64,000 nt of DNA from assembly GCA_047967505.1 (NCBI GenBank), contig CM106540.1; one strand, 5' to 3'. The position numbers and the translations under genes were made by a program. The stretch comes from Dipteris shenzhenensis. Lineage: Eukaryota > Polypodiophyta > Polypodiopsida > Gleicheniales. The notes below the pieces were generated by a model. That model worked only from the letters and a program-made list of their open reading frames with translations. It did no database searches and had not been told where the DNA came from. Shown one piece after another: positions 1 to 12,309 of this stretch; within the stretch, counting starts at the first letter, position 1; every line of letters starts with the position of its first letter.

Positions 1-241
1 ACAGAATCATTTTTATTGCTTGTTGATGAAAAATCGTCACTAGGAAGTGACTGTGTGGTTAAATACCACTTTTGTCAGTTTTGTAGATTTGCCCTTGAGA
101 GGGAGTTCATTACTAGAGTTGAACAAGAATCAATAGGAGTTGCAGGCATTTAAAGGATGGCAAGAGAGAGATAGAAAAGTTATGTACTGGCTATCTATCA
201 GTATTTCAGATTCTATGATTGTGCATATTTAGGATGCAAGC

Positions 242-869
242 ATGCCGAAGGAGGCATGGGATACTTTGATAAAAATGTACAGCACAAATACACAAGCCAG
301 GAAAATGCAGCTCAAGCAGGAGTTGCATAATGTGCAAAGAGAAAATATGAGTATCAATGACTACCACATGAAGGTGAAGAAGATTGCATATGCACTTTCT
401 TCCATCGGGTCACCAGTGGAAGATAATGATTTAGTTTCTGTGACCTTGAATGGTCTAGGAAAGGATTATACACAATTTCGGAAATCCATTGCCGTTCGTG
501 AAAAATTTCTTGATTTTGAGGAGTTGATTGCTCTTCTAATTTCTGAAGAGCAGAGAAATGGTGGTGCATTTTCTTCAGGAGGAACTTCAAAAGAAACTAT
601 CTTGTACTGAAATGCTAGAAGAGGTAGAGGCAGAGGTAGAGCAGGCTGATCTGGAGGCCATGGCAGAAATCAGTTTATGCAACAAATTCAAGAAAACCAG
701 TCCTATGGAGGAGGAGGTGGTAACTTTAGAGGCAGGGGGAGCCAAAGAGGTCGTGGTGGATGGCAGAGAGGCCAAAATGCAAACAGCAATGTTGAATGCT
801 ACTACTATGGTAAAATGGGTCATATGGCTAAAGACTGCCACAAAAAGTAGAAAACCTAGTTTCTGTTAG
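242..869 (+). pseudogene. gag: Copia A gag (broken)
   Basis: Retroelement capsid-like protein of the UBN2/copia gag type. The stretch starting MPKEAWDTLIKMYS matches the B gag at 4396 onward. The frame closes with TGA at 608-610, where B reads TCA. The Gly/Arg-rich RNA-binding tail and zinc-knuckle region are then visible in shifted form to about 850. Upstream, 230-232 is a TAG shared with B at 4381-4383, so the start of gag is also lost. The knuckle is followed directly by sequence from beyond the protease, so the Asp protease motif is missing. Not functional. Confidence 0.8.
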
Positions 870-873
870 TCAA

Positions 874-3205
874 ATGGTTGAGCAGGGCTTGCAGGTTAGA
901 TTTAATCCTCATGGATGCTTTGTTGAGGATATGAAAAAAAAAGGTCGCTTGATAGCAAAAAGGAAGAAGAAGGGTAGGATGTTTACATTGGATGCGGACA
1001 TGCCTGAATTGAGTGTAGCAATGTTTGCACATGGGACCGGTGTAGTTGCAGATATTGATATATGGCATAAACACATTGGTCATGTTAATGTACAGTGACT
1101 TAAATTAATGCAAGCCCAAAATATTGTTGCAGGATCGCCTAAGTTCAAGGTTGCAGGAATGCATAAGGTATGTGAAGCCTGTCAATTTGGAAAACAGGGA
1201 AGGAAACCATTTCCTAGACATGTTCAAGAGAGTAAGAGGCCATTGGAAATAATCCACTCTGATGTGTGGACTACTAAAGCTACATCTATTGGTGGCTATC
1301 ATTATATTGTCACTTTTATTGATGACTACAGCAAAAAAGTTTGGTTGTATTTTATGACAAAGAAAAGTGAAGTGTTTGGACATTTCAAAGCTTTTAAAGC
1401 TATGGTTGAGAAAGAAATAGGCCTACAAATAAAATGCCTAAGGTCAAATGGAGGGGGAGAGTACCTCTCAAATGAGTTTGCAAGGTTCCTATTAGAGCAT
1501 GACATAAAGCAACAATATTCATGCATCATACCCCATAGCAAAATGGACTTGCAGAAAGGAAAAACATGCAAATTGGAGAGGTATCTCGTGCCATGCTCAA
1601 CAAAAAAGACCTACGAGATTATTATTGGGCTGAAGCAGTTGCTACAGCAATTTACATAATGAACAAGACTCCCACTGTAGCAATACATGGCATGATGCCA
1701 GAGGAGAGGTATACTTGGTAGGAAGCCATATATTTCTCATTTGAAAGTTTTTGGTTGCATTGCTTATGTTCATGTGCCAGATGAGTTGAGATCCAAGTTG
1801 GATCCAAAAGCTGAGAAGTGCATCTTTATTGGTTATTCTCTGCAGCAAAAAGGGTATAGATGCTATAACCCTTCTACTCGTAAGGAGTGGGCAGAGATGT
1901 TCTTTATGAGATGAGCAGCAGGTATAAACCAGTAAAGGTGATTGATGATGTAGATACACAAAATGGTAATGCTGCATAGAATTCACAGTAGCAATCACAA
2001 AATATTAGTGGACTTGTAGTGTCCTGTTGTAGTGGTTCACGTACTTTGCCATGGATAGGCAGATTGAGATCAGGAGAATCTCCTCAAAGCAATGCAGATA
2101 GTGGGATGCAAGTATCACAAAAAGGAAAAGAGAGTAGATCAGCCCATGGTTGATGTGAAAGCAGGTCACTCTTATGTGGATGGTGAATCCAGTGGCTCAG
2201 AACAGAGCCTTGATGATGAGTTGGGTATTCCTTCTGTTGTTACACCTGGAGTAAGGAAGACAAGGGATGTTTTGAGAGCACCTGGTAGTGAGCCTATTTT
2301 GCACAGGTCTACCAGAGTTAAGTATCCTATGGATAGGCTGAAATATGATGAATTTACAGCCATCCACTATGCCTATATGGTCAAAGTGATACACGAACCA
2401 GAGCCCACTTCTTTGAGCAAGCCATGGAAAAAGAAAAATGGGAGAAAGCCATGGATGAAGAAATGGATGCCTTGGAAGCAAATGCTACATGGGAATTGGT
2501 GCCTTTGCCTAAAGACAAGAATCCAATTGGCTGCAAGAGGGTTTATAAGGTGAAGCACAATGCAAATGGTTATGTGAACAAATACAAGGGAAGATTAGTT
2601 GTCAAGGGATATGCATAGACATATGGCATTGATTATGAAGAAACATTCAGTCCGGTTGCAAGGATGGCAACTGTAAGAGTAGTCATTGCTATGGCTGCAT
2701 CAAAGGGATGGTCTTTACATCAGATGGATGTAAAGAATGCCTTCTCGCATGGTGATTTGCAAGAAGAGGTCTATATGGAGCAACCACCAGGTTATGTGCA
2801 TGCTGTTCATCCTGAGTTTGTTTGCAGGTTGAAGAAAGCTATGTATGGCTTGAATCAAGAACCCAGAGCATGGTCTGACAAGATAGGATAGTATCTTGTC
2901 ACTATTGGCTTTCAGATTTCCAAGGCAGATTTATCAAGAGAAAGGCATTATGCTACTTGTCATTTATGTTGATGATTTGATCATCACAGGTGAAAGTGAT
3001 GCAAATATCCTTCATGTGAAAATGCTATTGAAGCAGAAGTTTGAGATGAAGGATTTGGGAGAGCTACGTTATTTCTTGGGCATTGAGGTGATTAGATCCA
3101 CAAGTGGGATATGGCTCTTACAGAGGCAGTATGGATTGGACATGCTGTCCAAATATGGGATGACAGGCTGTAAGCTTCTGGAAGACCCTACTATGTACAT
3201 ACACA
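874..3205 (+). pseudogene. pol: Copia A pol (integrase-RT remnant)
   Basis: Pol remnant in several frames. 1108-1659 carries the pre-integrase CEACQFGKQ and the integrase core (IHSDVW, then LRSNGGGEY, where the catalytic Asp seen as RSDGGGEY in B has become Asn). 2424-3243 carries the RT, including [18 protein letters not shown] and the catalytic [11 protein letters not shown]. Breaks include TGA at 1096-1098 (shared with B), TAG at 1977-1979, TAG at 2616-2618 and TAG at 2889-2891. The last two are CAG in B. RNase H is absent. It is a dead copy. Confidence 0.85.
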
Positions 3206-3237
3206 TAGATGTGCAATATCATCACCAGTCTACACAA
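3206..3237 (-). mobile_element. Inverted copia scrap, left half
   Basis: The reverse complement of 3206-3237 (containing gactggtgatgatattgcac) matches the pol segment just after the protease of the same copia family (compare 5233-5264 and 12411-12442). It continues at 8793-8972. The two halves were one inverted fragment before element B inserted and duplicated cacaa. Confidence 0.85.
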
Positions 3238-3579
3238 TGTTGAGATATTGAGCTCCACTCGCGATATGCCAGGGTGACCGTTGTGCATTTATGTCACCCA
3301 CTTGTTAGCTACAGATGCGGTTGGTACACCGCCCACGGGATGACAGCTATCCTTATCTACACTAGTTCGTGGCTCAGTTAGTATGCCACCTTAGTTAGTT
3401 GAGTTTGGTTTGAGACCCACATATAGGGTTCTTCTATTTCTTTGTACTAGAGTTCTTTTGGCTTTCACAACTAAGAAGAGGAAAACTGTTTTCAACCTCC
3501 ACCTTTGTGTGTATTCCCCCATTGTGTATGTGAGAACGCTGCAAGTGAGACTCCTTCCCTCTCTCCCACTATCTCCACA
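3238..3579 (+). repeat. 5' LTR of copia B
   Basis: Starts TGTTGAGATATT and ends CTCCACA, directly followed by the primer binding site. It matches 8441-8792 and the C LTR at 15603-15960. It lacks 11-12 bp present in the 3' LTR near 3339. A possible promoter core, acatatagggttc, lies near 3420. Confidence 0.95.
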
Positions 3580-3591
3580 TGGTATCAGAGC
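3580..3591 (+). other. Primer binding site of copia B
   Basis: TGGTATCAGAGC abuts the 5' LTR and is complementary to the 3' end of plant initiator Met-tRNA, the usual copia primer. Confidence 0.95.
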
Positions 3592-4122
3592 CTTGTTCGT
3601 GGTAAGGAGCTCAAGAAAGCAAACCAAGTTCGCAGTGTCCTGGTAAGAGGACTAGCGTTGCTTTCCTTTTTCAAGTTTGGGAGCAAATCTCTGCAGGTAG
3701 CACAGCCGGAAGTGCAAGAGTGCACTGTCTTAGATTGAGATGCCCTTCGCGGTGTGGCGAGAGGGCATTATATGCTGCGGGCATAGGCAAAGCCCTCGGT
3801 GACTTTATTTTTTTGATTCGAGGTCATTTCGGGGCCCGTTTTGGAGGCGGAAGTTCTCCACAGGCACTCAGAAAAAGGCCCTGTTTTTGCTGTGCGACCA
3901 CTGTTCTGCAGGTCGGTGAAAAGTTGCCACAGAAATTGCATTGTATGCCTGTGCGCAGAGATATTGGGAGTTGCAGAATCATTCTTATTGCTGGTTGATG
4001 CAAAATCATCACTAGGAAGTGACTGTGTGGTCAAAAACCACTTTCGTCAGGTTTGCAGATTTGCCCTTGTGAGGCAAAAGCTGTGTTTTTTGCTGTGACA
4101 GAATATTTTGCAGTGTTCTGTA

Positions 4123-5058
4123 ATGGCGTCTGATTCTCTTTCACAGATTGTCACTGAAAAGCTTGACAAGAACAACTTCCAAGCATGGAAGTTTAGAATG
4201 ACGAATTTCCTTATGGGAAAAGGCTACTGGGAGTTCATTACAGGAAATGAAGAAGAATCAGTTCTTCCTAATGTTCCCAATCAACAGGAAATGCAGGCAT
4301 TTAAAGGATGGCATGAGAGAGCCAGAAAAGTTATGTAGTGGTTGTCTATCAGTATTTCAGATTCAATGATTGTGCATATTTAGGATGCAAGTACGCCAAA
4401 GGTGGCATGGGATACTTTGGCTAAAATGTACAACACAAATACGTAGGCCAGGAAAATGTAGCTCAAGCAGGAGCTGCACAATGTGCAGAGAGAATATATG
4501 AGCATCAATGACTACCACATGAAGGTGAAGAAAATTGTGGATGCACTTGCTTCCATTGGGTCGCCAGTGGATGATGACGATTTAGTTTTCATGACCTTGA
4601 ATGGTCTAGGAAAGGATTATGCACAGTTCCGGACATCCATTGCCATCCGTGAAAAATTTCCTGATTTTGAGGAGTTGATTGCTCTTCTAATTTCTGAAGA
4701 GCAGAGAAATGGTGGTGCATCTTCTTCAGGAAGAACCTCAAAAGAAACTGTCTTCTACTCAAATGCTGGAAGGGGTAGAGGCAGAGGTAGAGGAGGCCGA
4801 TCTAGAGGCCATGGTAGAAATCAGAATATGCAGCAAACTCAAGAAAACGAGCCCTATGCAGGAGGACGTGGTAACTCTAGAGGCAGGGGGAGCCAAAGAG
4901 GTCATGGTGGATGGCAGAGAGGCCAAAATGCAAACAGCAATGTTGAATGCTACTACTGTGGTAAAATGGGGCATATGGCTAAAGACTGCTACAAAAAGCA
5001 GAATGACATTATGAATGGAAAATTGCAGCAAGGCAATTATGCATCCTCTAGTAGATAG
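4123..5058 (+). pseudogene. gag: Copia B gag (interrupted)
   Basis: Capsid/nucleocapsid precursor. The likely start is ATG 4123 (MASDSLSQIVTEKL), followed by a UBN2-type gag domain, an Arg/Gly-rich stretch and the zinc knuckle CYYCGKMGHMAKDC near 4960-5000. The frame is cut by TAG at 4336-4338, 4381-4383, 4444-4446 and 4459-4461. The last is CAG in copy A. TAG at 5056-5058 closes the knuckle region. The longest open piece is 4483-5058. In this family gag and pol normally form one reading frame, so the stop at 5056 is probably also a mutation. Confidence 0.85.
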
Positions 5059-5118
5059 GGTGATGACAGAAATGAGCATTTGTTTATGGTACAGCATATG
5101 ACAAATTCTGTGACAAGT

Positions 5119-8100
5119 GCAGAAGAAAGCAATGATGTGTGGTATGTTGACTCAGGTGCATCAAACCACATGACAGGTCATGCTGAATGGATGTAGGATG
5201 CAAGGAAAATGGAAAAACTAGGATTTGTGGAGGCTGGTGATGATACTGCACATCCTATTGTGCAGATTGGAAAAATTCCTTTGTCTACGCAAGATGGGAA
5301 AAAGAAATACTTGTCTGATGTATTTCATGTCCCGAACATCACCAAGAACCTGGTTTCTGTTGGTCAAATGGTTGAGCAGGGCTTGCAGGTCAGATTCAAT
5401 CCTCATGGATGCTTTGTTGAGGATATGAAAAATAATGGTCGCTTGATAGCAAAAGGAAAGAAGAAAGGCAGGATGTTTACGTTGGATGCGGACATGCCTG
5501 AATTGAGTGCAGCAATGTTTGCACATGGGACCGGTGTAGTTGCAGATATTGATATCTGGCATAAATGCATTGGTCATGTTAATGTACAGTGACTTAAATC
5601 AATGCATGCCCAAAATATTGTTGTAGGATTGCCTAAATTCAAGGTTGCAGAAATGCATAAGGTGTGTGAAGCCTGTCAATTTGGAAAACAGGCAAGGAAA
5701 CCATTTCTTAAGCATGTTCAAGAGAGTAAAAAGCCATTGGAATTAATCCACTTTGATGTGTGGACTACTAAAGCTGCATCTATTGGAGGCTGTCACTATT
5801 TTGTCACATTTATTGATGACTTCAGCAAAAAACTTTGGGTGTATTTTATGAAAAAGAAAAGTGAAGTATTTGGGCACTTCAAAGCTTTTAAAGCTATGGT
5901 TGAAAAAGAAACAGGCCTGCAAATAAAATGCCTAAGGTCAGATGGAGGGGGAGAGTACCTCTCAAATGAGTTTGCAAGGTTCCTGCAGGAGCATGGCATA
6001 AAGCAGCAATATTCATGCAGTCATACCCCACAGCAAAATGGAATTCCAGAAAGGAAAAACAGGCATATTGGAGAGGTATCTCGGGCCATGCTAAATGAAA
6101 AAGATCTACCAGATTATTATTGGGCTAAAGCAGTTGCTACAGCAGTTTATATAATGAGCAGGACTCCCACTGCAGCAATACATGGCATGACGCCAGAGGA
6201 GATCTATACTGGTAGGAAACCAGACATTTCTCATTTGAAAATTTTTGGTTGCATTGCCTATGTTCATGTGCCAGATGAGTTGAGGTCCAAGTTGGATCCA
6301 AAGGCTGAGAAGTGCATCTTTATTGGTTATTCTCTGCAGCAGAAAGGGTATAGATGCTATAACCCTTCTACACGTAAGTTCACAGTGAGCAGAGATGTTG
6401 TTTTTTATGAGATGAGCAGTTGGTATAAACCAGTAAATGTGATGATTGATGTAGATGCACAAAATGGTAATGCTACACAAAATTCACAGCAGCAATCACA
6501 AAATATTAGTGGACCTGCAGTGTCCTCTAGCAATGGTTCACATACTTCACCATGGACAGGTAGATTGAGATCAGGAGAATCTCCTCAAAGCAATGTGGAT
6601 AGTGGTACGCAGGTATCACGAAAAGGAAAAGAGAAGGTAGATCAGCCCATGTTTGATGTGAATGCAGGTCACTCTTATGTGGATGGTGAATCCAATGGCT
6701 CAGAGCAGAGCATTGATGATGAGTTGGGTATTCCTTCTATTGTTACACCTGGAGTAAGGAAGACCAGGGATGTTTTGAGAGCACCTGGAAGTGAGCCTAT
6801 TTTGCGCAGGTCTACCAGGGCTAGGTATCCTGTGGATAGGCTGAAATATGATGGATTTACAACCATTCACTATGCCTATATGGTCAAAGTGATACAGGAA
6901 CCAGAACCCACTTCTTTTGAGCAAGCCATGGGAAATGAAAAATGGGAGAAAGCCATGGATGAAGAAATGGATGCCTTGGATGCAAATGCTACATGGGAAT
7001 TGGTGCCTTTGCCTAAAGACAAGAATGCAATTGGTTGTAAGTGGGTTTATAAGATCAAGCACAATGCAGATGGTTCTGTGAATAGATACAAGGCAAGATT
7101 AGTTGTCAAGGGGTATGCACAGATATATGGCATTGATTATGAAGAAACTTTCAGCCCGGTTGCAAGGATGGCAACTGTAAGAGCATCCATTGCTATGGCT
7201 GCATCAAAGGGATGGTCTTTACATCAGATGGATGTAAAGAATGCCTTCTTACATGGTGATTTGCAAGAAGAGGTCTTTATGGAGCAGCCAGCAGGTTATG
7301 TTCATGCTATTCATCCTGAGTTTGTTTGCAGGTTGAAGAAAGCCTTGTATGGCTTGAAGCAAGCACCTAGAGCATGGTTTGACAAGATAGGACAGTATCT
7401 TGTCACTATTGGCTTTCAGATTTCCAAGGCAGATTTCTCACTCTATTTGAGAAAAACAGAGAAAGGGATTATGCTGCTTGTCATTTATGTTGATGATTTG
7501 ATTGTCACAGGTGATAGTGATGAAGATATCCTTCATGTGAAAATGCTATTGAGGCAGAAGTTTGAGATGAAGGATTTGGGAGAGCTGCGTTATTTCTTGG
7601 GCATTGAGGTGATTAGATCACCAAGTGGGATACACCTCTTGTAGAGGCAGTATGGACTGGACATGCTGTCCAAATATGGGATGACAGGCTGTAAGCCTAT
7701 TTCAGTTCCTTTGGAGCAGAATGTGAAGCTGAGCACAGATGCAAGTGAGCTTCTAGAAGACCCTACTATGTACAGACGCGTAGTAGGAAGTTTGATTTAC
7801 ATGACTATTACCAGGTCAGATTTGAGCTATGCTGTTGGGTTGGTAAGTCAGTTTATGCAAGCTCCAAGGATACCGCATTTGGATGCGGCTAGACGCATAC
7901 TTAGGTATGTGAAGTCCACATTGCAATATGGACTATTTTATGAGGCTGGGTTTTAGATACAGTTGCATGGATACACTGATGCTGATTGGGCTGGTAGTAT
8001 TTCTGATAGACGATCTACCATGTGTTCTCTTTTGGGAGTGTTGCAGTCACTTGGAGCAGCAAGAAACAGCCTACAGTTGCCTTGTCGAGCATAGAGGCTG

Positions 8101-8480
8101 AGTACAGGGGTGTAGCAATGGCTGCATGTGAGGTAGCTTGGTTGCATAAGCTACTCTATGATATGCATCAGTCTACAGATGGGCCAGTTGTCATTTATTA
8201 TGACAACATGAGCACTATACACTTGGCAAATAACCCAGTCTATCATGCTAGAACAAAGCACATTGAGGGGCATTATCACTATGTGCGGGAGAAGGTTTTA
8301 CTAGGTCTTATTTATCTAGTTTATGTTAGCACAAAGGATTAGGTAGCTGACATATTCACGAAGGCATTGGGCGTAGAGAAGCTGCGCAAGTTTAGAGACC
8401 TGCTTGGTGTGCAGGAATTGGGATTGAGCTCGAGGGGGAGTGTTGAGATATCGAGCTCCACTCGCGATATGCCCGGGTGA
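5119..8480 (+). pseudogene. pol: Copia B pol (protease, integrase, RT, RNase H; interrupted)
   Basis: Polyprotein remnant. The protease motif VDSGASNHMT is at about 5148-5177. The pre-integrase CEACQFGKQ is near 5669. The integrase core has FDVW, RSDGGGEY and QQNGIPERKNR. The RT has MDVKNAFLHGDL and the catalytic YVDDLIVTGD near 7490. The RNase H segment has SSIEAEYRG near 8090. A 680-codon stretch (5602-7644) is open. Stops are at 5194-5196 (TAG), 5590-5592 (TGA), 7642-7644, 7954-7956 and 8340-8342 (all TAG). An 8-bp deletion relative to copy C at about 8021 shifts RNase H out of frame. The original stop lies inside the 3' LTR near 8478. Confidence 0.9.
8428..8440 (+). other. Polypurine tract of copia B
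   Basis: The purine-rich run gctcgagggggag lies immediately before the 3' LTR, at the expected plus-strand priming position. The same tract precedes the C LTR at 15603. Confidence 0.9.
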
Positions 8481-8792
8481 CCATTGTGCATTTATGTCAC
8501 CCACTTGTTAGCTACAGATGCGGTTGGTACACTGCCCACGAATAATAGCTGGATGACAGCTATCCTTATCTACACTAGTTCGTGGCTCAGTTAGTATGCC
8601 ACCTTAGTTAGTTGAGTTTGGTTTGAGACCCACATATAGGGTTCTTCTATTTCTTTGTACTAGAGTTCTTTTGGCTTTCACAACTAAGAAGAGGAAAACT
8701 GTTTTCAGCCTCCACCTTTGTGTGTATTCCCCCATTGTGTATGTGAGAAAGCTGCAAGTGAGACTCCTTCCCTCTCTCCCACTATCTTCACA
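8441..8792 (+). repeat. 3' LTR of copia B
   Basis: TGTTGAGATATC...TTCACA, 352 bp, paired with 3238-3579 and followed by the target duplicate cacaa at 8793-8797. Confidence 0.95.
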
Positions 8793-8972
8793 CACAAATC
8801 CTGGTCTTTCCATTTTCCTTGCATCGTGCATCTATTCTACATGACCTGTCATGTGGTTTGATGCACCTAAGTCAACATACCACACATCATTGCTTTCCTC
8901 TACACTTGTCATAGAACTGGTCATGTGCTGCACCATAAACAAATGCTCATTTCTGTCATCACCTTGTCTTCT
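8793..8972 (-). mobile_element. Inverted copia scrap, right half
   Basis: The reverse complement covers the gag end and protease region of the same family. It includes the DSGA-type protease segment (a Leu codon replaces the catalytic Ser/Gly context near 8873) and corresponds to about 5043-5230 of B. It joins 3206-3237 once B is removed. It ends near 8972, where unrelated poly-A/T hairpin sequence starts. Confidence 0.85.
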
Positions 8973-9115
8973 AGCACCCTTTCTTTTACTTTACAAATGC
9001 CAAAAAATGGGCGGCCAATCAAGGCTACCCTTTTTTGCTGCAAAAAAAGGTAGCCAAATAGGCCCGTCCTTTTTTGGCAATCAAAAAGAGTAGAAAATAT
9101 TGCCCCACCCTTTTT
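8973..9115. repeat. Small A/T hairpin module (copy 1)
   Basis: Contains an imperfect hairpin at 9023-9055 (ggctaccctttttt, loop gctgc, aaaaaaaggtagcc) preceded by gggcggccaatc. The same phrase and hairpin style recur at 34921-35060, suggesting a small dispersed element. No coding capacity. Confidence 0.5.
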
Positions 9116-12100
9116 TTATGGCCCACAATTTTGATTTTTTACATGTAGACGACACAAAACTTTGTGAGGGGACAAAAATTAGTCAAGTAAGTGCCTGTCC
9201 AAAGTTGTATTCCCATCTAACATTTGACCATAACATGCTGGTCCATGTGTGGAATTTTTTTGCACCTATGCAACATAGATGTGCAAAAATTGGGAATTTC
9301 GTGTGCCCATCACCCCACACCATCTCTGATAAACATGAATTTTGCAAGGATATTAAAACTAGTCTAATTAATACCCATCCAAAGTTGCATTCCCATTTGA
9401 CATTTAACCATTCCATGATGGACCACGGTTGTGATTTCTTTGCACCTATGCAGCACACATGTGTACAAATTAGGAATTTTAATGTGCATCCATCCAAATG
9501 GTCTTCAATAGACATGAGATCTTGCACAGACAAAAAATTTAGTCAAAGTTGTACCCATGCAAAATTGCAAGTCCATCTAACATGTAACCATTCCATGATG
9601 GTACGAGGATGGTACACGAATGGGATTTAATTGCACCTATGCATCATGCCTGTGCACAAATTGGGAATTTCGCATGCCCATCCACCCAAATGGTCTCTGA
9701 TGGAAATGACTCATTTAAAAGACATAAATATTAGCCAAATTAATAACCATGAAAGTTTCATGCCCATCTAACACTAGACCATTCGATGATAGTCCACCAC
9801 GAATGGGATTTTTTGCACTTATGCACCAGGCATGTGTGCCCATCCACCCAAATGGTCTCTGATCAACATGAAACTTTGTGAGAACACAAAAAAAAATCAA
9901 CTTAATACCCATGCAAATTTTAATCTCCATATTTCATTTGGCCATTCAATGTTGATCCATGCTTGTGAATCTTTTACACCTATGCATCATGCATGTGCAC
10001 AACTCTGGAATTTTACATGCCCATCCACACAAAGGGTCTTCAATCAACATGGAATCTTGCAAGAATACAAAAATTAATCAAACTAGGACCCACATAAATT
10101 TGCATGTCCATTTGCTACAACCATTCCATGATGGTTCATGTATGGTGTTTTTTTGCACCCATGCACCAAAATTTTGCATGCAAATCCACCCAAACGGTCT
10201 ATGATGGACATGAAACTTTGCAAGGACACAAGAATTAGCTACCCATGGAAGTTTCATGCCCATTTGACACGATCATTATATAATGGTCCATTAATGGGAT
10301 TCTTTTACACCGATGCACCATGTATGTTCGATTTTGCATGCCCATCTAGCCAAATGGTCTCCAACTGACATCAAACTTTGTGAATGATAGAGAAATATAG
10401 GAAAAGTAATCCCCGTGAAAAGTTTCATGACATCTGACACTTGGTCATTCCATCACTACCCACAGTTGTGATTTTTTACACCCATACACCTCACATGTGC
10501 AAAGTTAATACCCATCCAAAGTTTCATGCCCATCTGAGACTTGACCCATTACATGACAGTCCACGGTTGAGAATTTTACCACCTATACACCACAAATGTG
10601 CACAAATTGGGAATTTTTCATGCCAATCCATGCAAATGGTCTCTAAGCAACATGGAACCTTATGATAATACAAAAACTAGTCAAACTAGGACCCCTACAA
10701 AGTTGCATGTCCATCTAGCACTTAACCTATATACCTATGCTCCACACATGTGGACAAGTTCGGAATTTTGCTTGCTCATCTACCCAAATGGTCTCCAATC
10801 GACATGAAACTTTGCAATGACCAAAAACATAGGCATTTTAATACCTATGCATAGTTTCATGCCCATTTTGGACCATTCCATGATAGTCCACGGTTGAGAA
10901 TTTTTGCACCTATACACCACACATGTGCAGAAATCGGGAATTTCGCATGCCCATCCATGCAAATGGTCTTAGATAGACATGGAACCATGTGAGGATAAAA
11001 AAATTTAGTAAATTTAGTACCCATGCAAAGTTGTATGTCCATCTGACACTTAACCATTCCATGGTGGTCCACAAGTGGGATTTTTTTCCCCTGTACACCT
11101 TGCATGTGCACAAATTGGGAATTCACATGCCCATCCACCCAAACAATCTCTGTTGAACATGAAAATTTATTAGGACACAAGAATTTGTCAAATTAATTCC
11201 CATGCAATGTTGCATGCCCATCTAGCATGTGATCATTCCATGATGGTCTGTGACTGGGATTTTTTTGCACCTATGCAACATGCATGTGCATAAATTAAAA
11301 ATTTTGCACGCCCATCCACCCAAATGGTCTTCGATGAACAAAAATTAAAAATTTTGCACGCCCATCCACCCAAATGGTCTTCGATGAACAAAAAAAAAAT
11401 CAAATTAATATCCATGCAAAGCTACATGCCTATCTAACACTTGACCATTCCATGGAGGTCCATGTATGGGGGGTTTTTGGACCTATGCAGCATGCATGTG
11501 TACAAATTGTGAATTTTGCATGCCCATCCACCCAAATGGTCTCCAACCAACATGGAACTTTGTGATGACACACAATATGGTAATATTAATTCTAGTGCAA
11601 AGTTGTAATGTCTATCTAACACTTAACCATTCCATGACAGTCTATGGTTGTGATTTTTTTGCACCCATGCATGACACATGTATAGAAATAGGAAATTTCA
11701 CATGCCCATCCATCCAAAGGTCTCTAATTGACATGAAACTTTGTAGGGATAAAACAATTAGTCAAATTAGTATCCATGCATAGTTGCATGTCCATCTAAC
11801 CTATAAGCATTCTTTTGCACTAGGCCTAGATGCACAATGCATGTGCATAGATTGGGTATTTGGCATGCCCATCCACCCAAACAGTATCTGATGGACATGA
11901 AACTTTGCAAGGATAAAAGAAATAGTCAAACCAATTCTAGAGTAAAGTTGAACTCCCATCTCACACTCCACCATTCTATGATGGTCCACTGTTTGTAATT
12001 TTCTTACACCTATTTGCCGCACATGTGCACAAATTGGAAAATTTGCATGCCCATCCACTAAAATGGTCTCTAATTGACATGGAGACTTTTGAGAATACAA

Positions 12101-12302
12101 AAATTAATCAAATTAGGACCCTTGCACACTTGACAATCCACAAATGGGATTTTCACACCTATGCACCACACATGTGTAGAAATTGGAAATTTCACATGCC
12201 CATCCACCCAAACGGTTTCCAATCGACATGAAAGTTTGCAAGGAAATAAACAAATTCAAATTAGTACCCATGCCAAGCTATATTCACATCTAACAGTTGA
12301 CA
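9116..12302. repeat. Diverged satellite, ~175-bp unit, about 18 copies
   Basis: A tandem array of strongly diverged units. Each carries, in order, cccatccacccaaatggtct, gacatgaaactttgcaagga, catgcaaagttgcatgcccatcta, ccattccatgatggtcca and tttttgcacctatgcacca. The first phrase recurs at about 9487, 9677, 9838, 10019, 10185, 10340, 10622, 10777, 10949, 11130, 11309, 11369, 11521, 11704, 11869, 12049 and 12197. Spacing is mostly 150-190 bp, with longer gaps where a unit is degraded. A local exact 49-bp duplication sits at 11292-11340 and 11342-11390. Short ORFs on both strands are by-products of the repeat. Confidence 0.9.
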
Positions 12303-12309
12303 AAAGCAA

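Larger units (their letters stand above)
1..3205 (+). mobile_element. Copia retrotransposon A, truncated and decayed
   Basis: This is a Ty1/copia internal region closely related to element B (3238-8792) and running in the same direction. The window opens in what corresponds to the B leader, so its 5' LTR, if any, lies outside. Gag, integrase and reverse transcriptase segments are recognisable. Compared with B it lacks part of the leader/gag start (around 110-130) and the whole zinc-knuckle-to-protease linker (junction near 850). It stops abruptly around 3205, before RNase H, with no polypurine tract or 3' LTR. At that point the sequence switches to an inverted piece of the same family. The element cannot be autonomous. 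Confidence 0.9.
3238..8792 (+). mobile_element. Copia retrotransposon B, full length with LTRs
   Basis: A complete 5555-bp Ty1/copia element. The LTRs are 3238-3579 and 8441-8792, both TG..CA. It has an initiator-Met PBS at 3580, gag, pol in the order protease, integrase, RT, RNase H, and a polypurine tract at 8428-8440. The 5-bp target duplication cacaa is at 3233-3237 and 8793-8797. The LTRs differ at about seven positions plus an 11-12-bp indel (gaataatagct is missing from the 5' LTR). The insertion is therefore moderately old. Gag and pol contain many stops, so the copy is structurally whole but not coding-competent. Confidence 0.95.
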
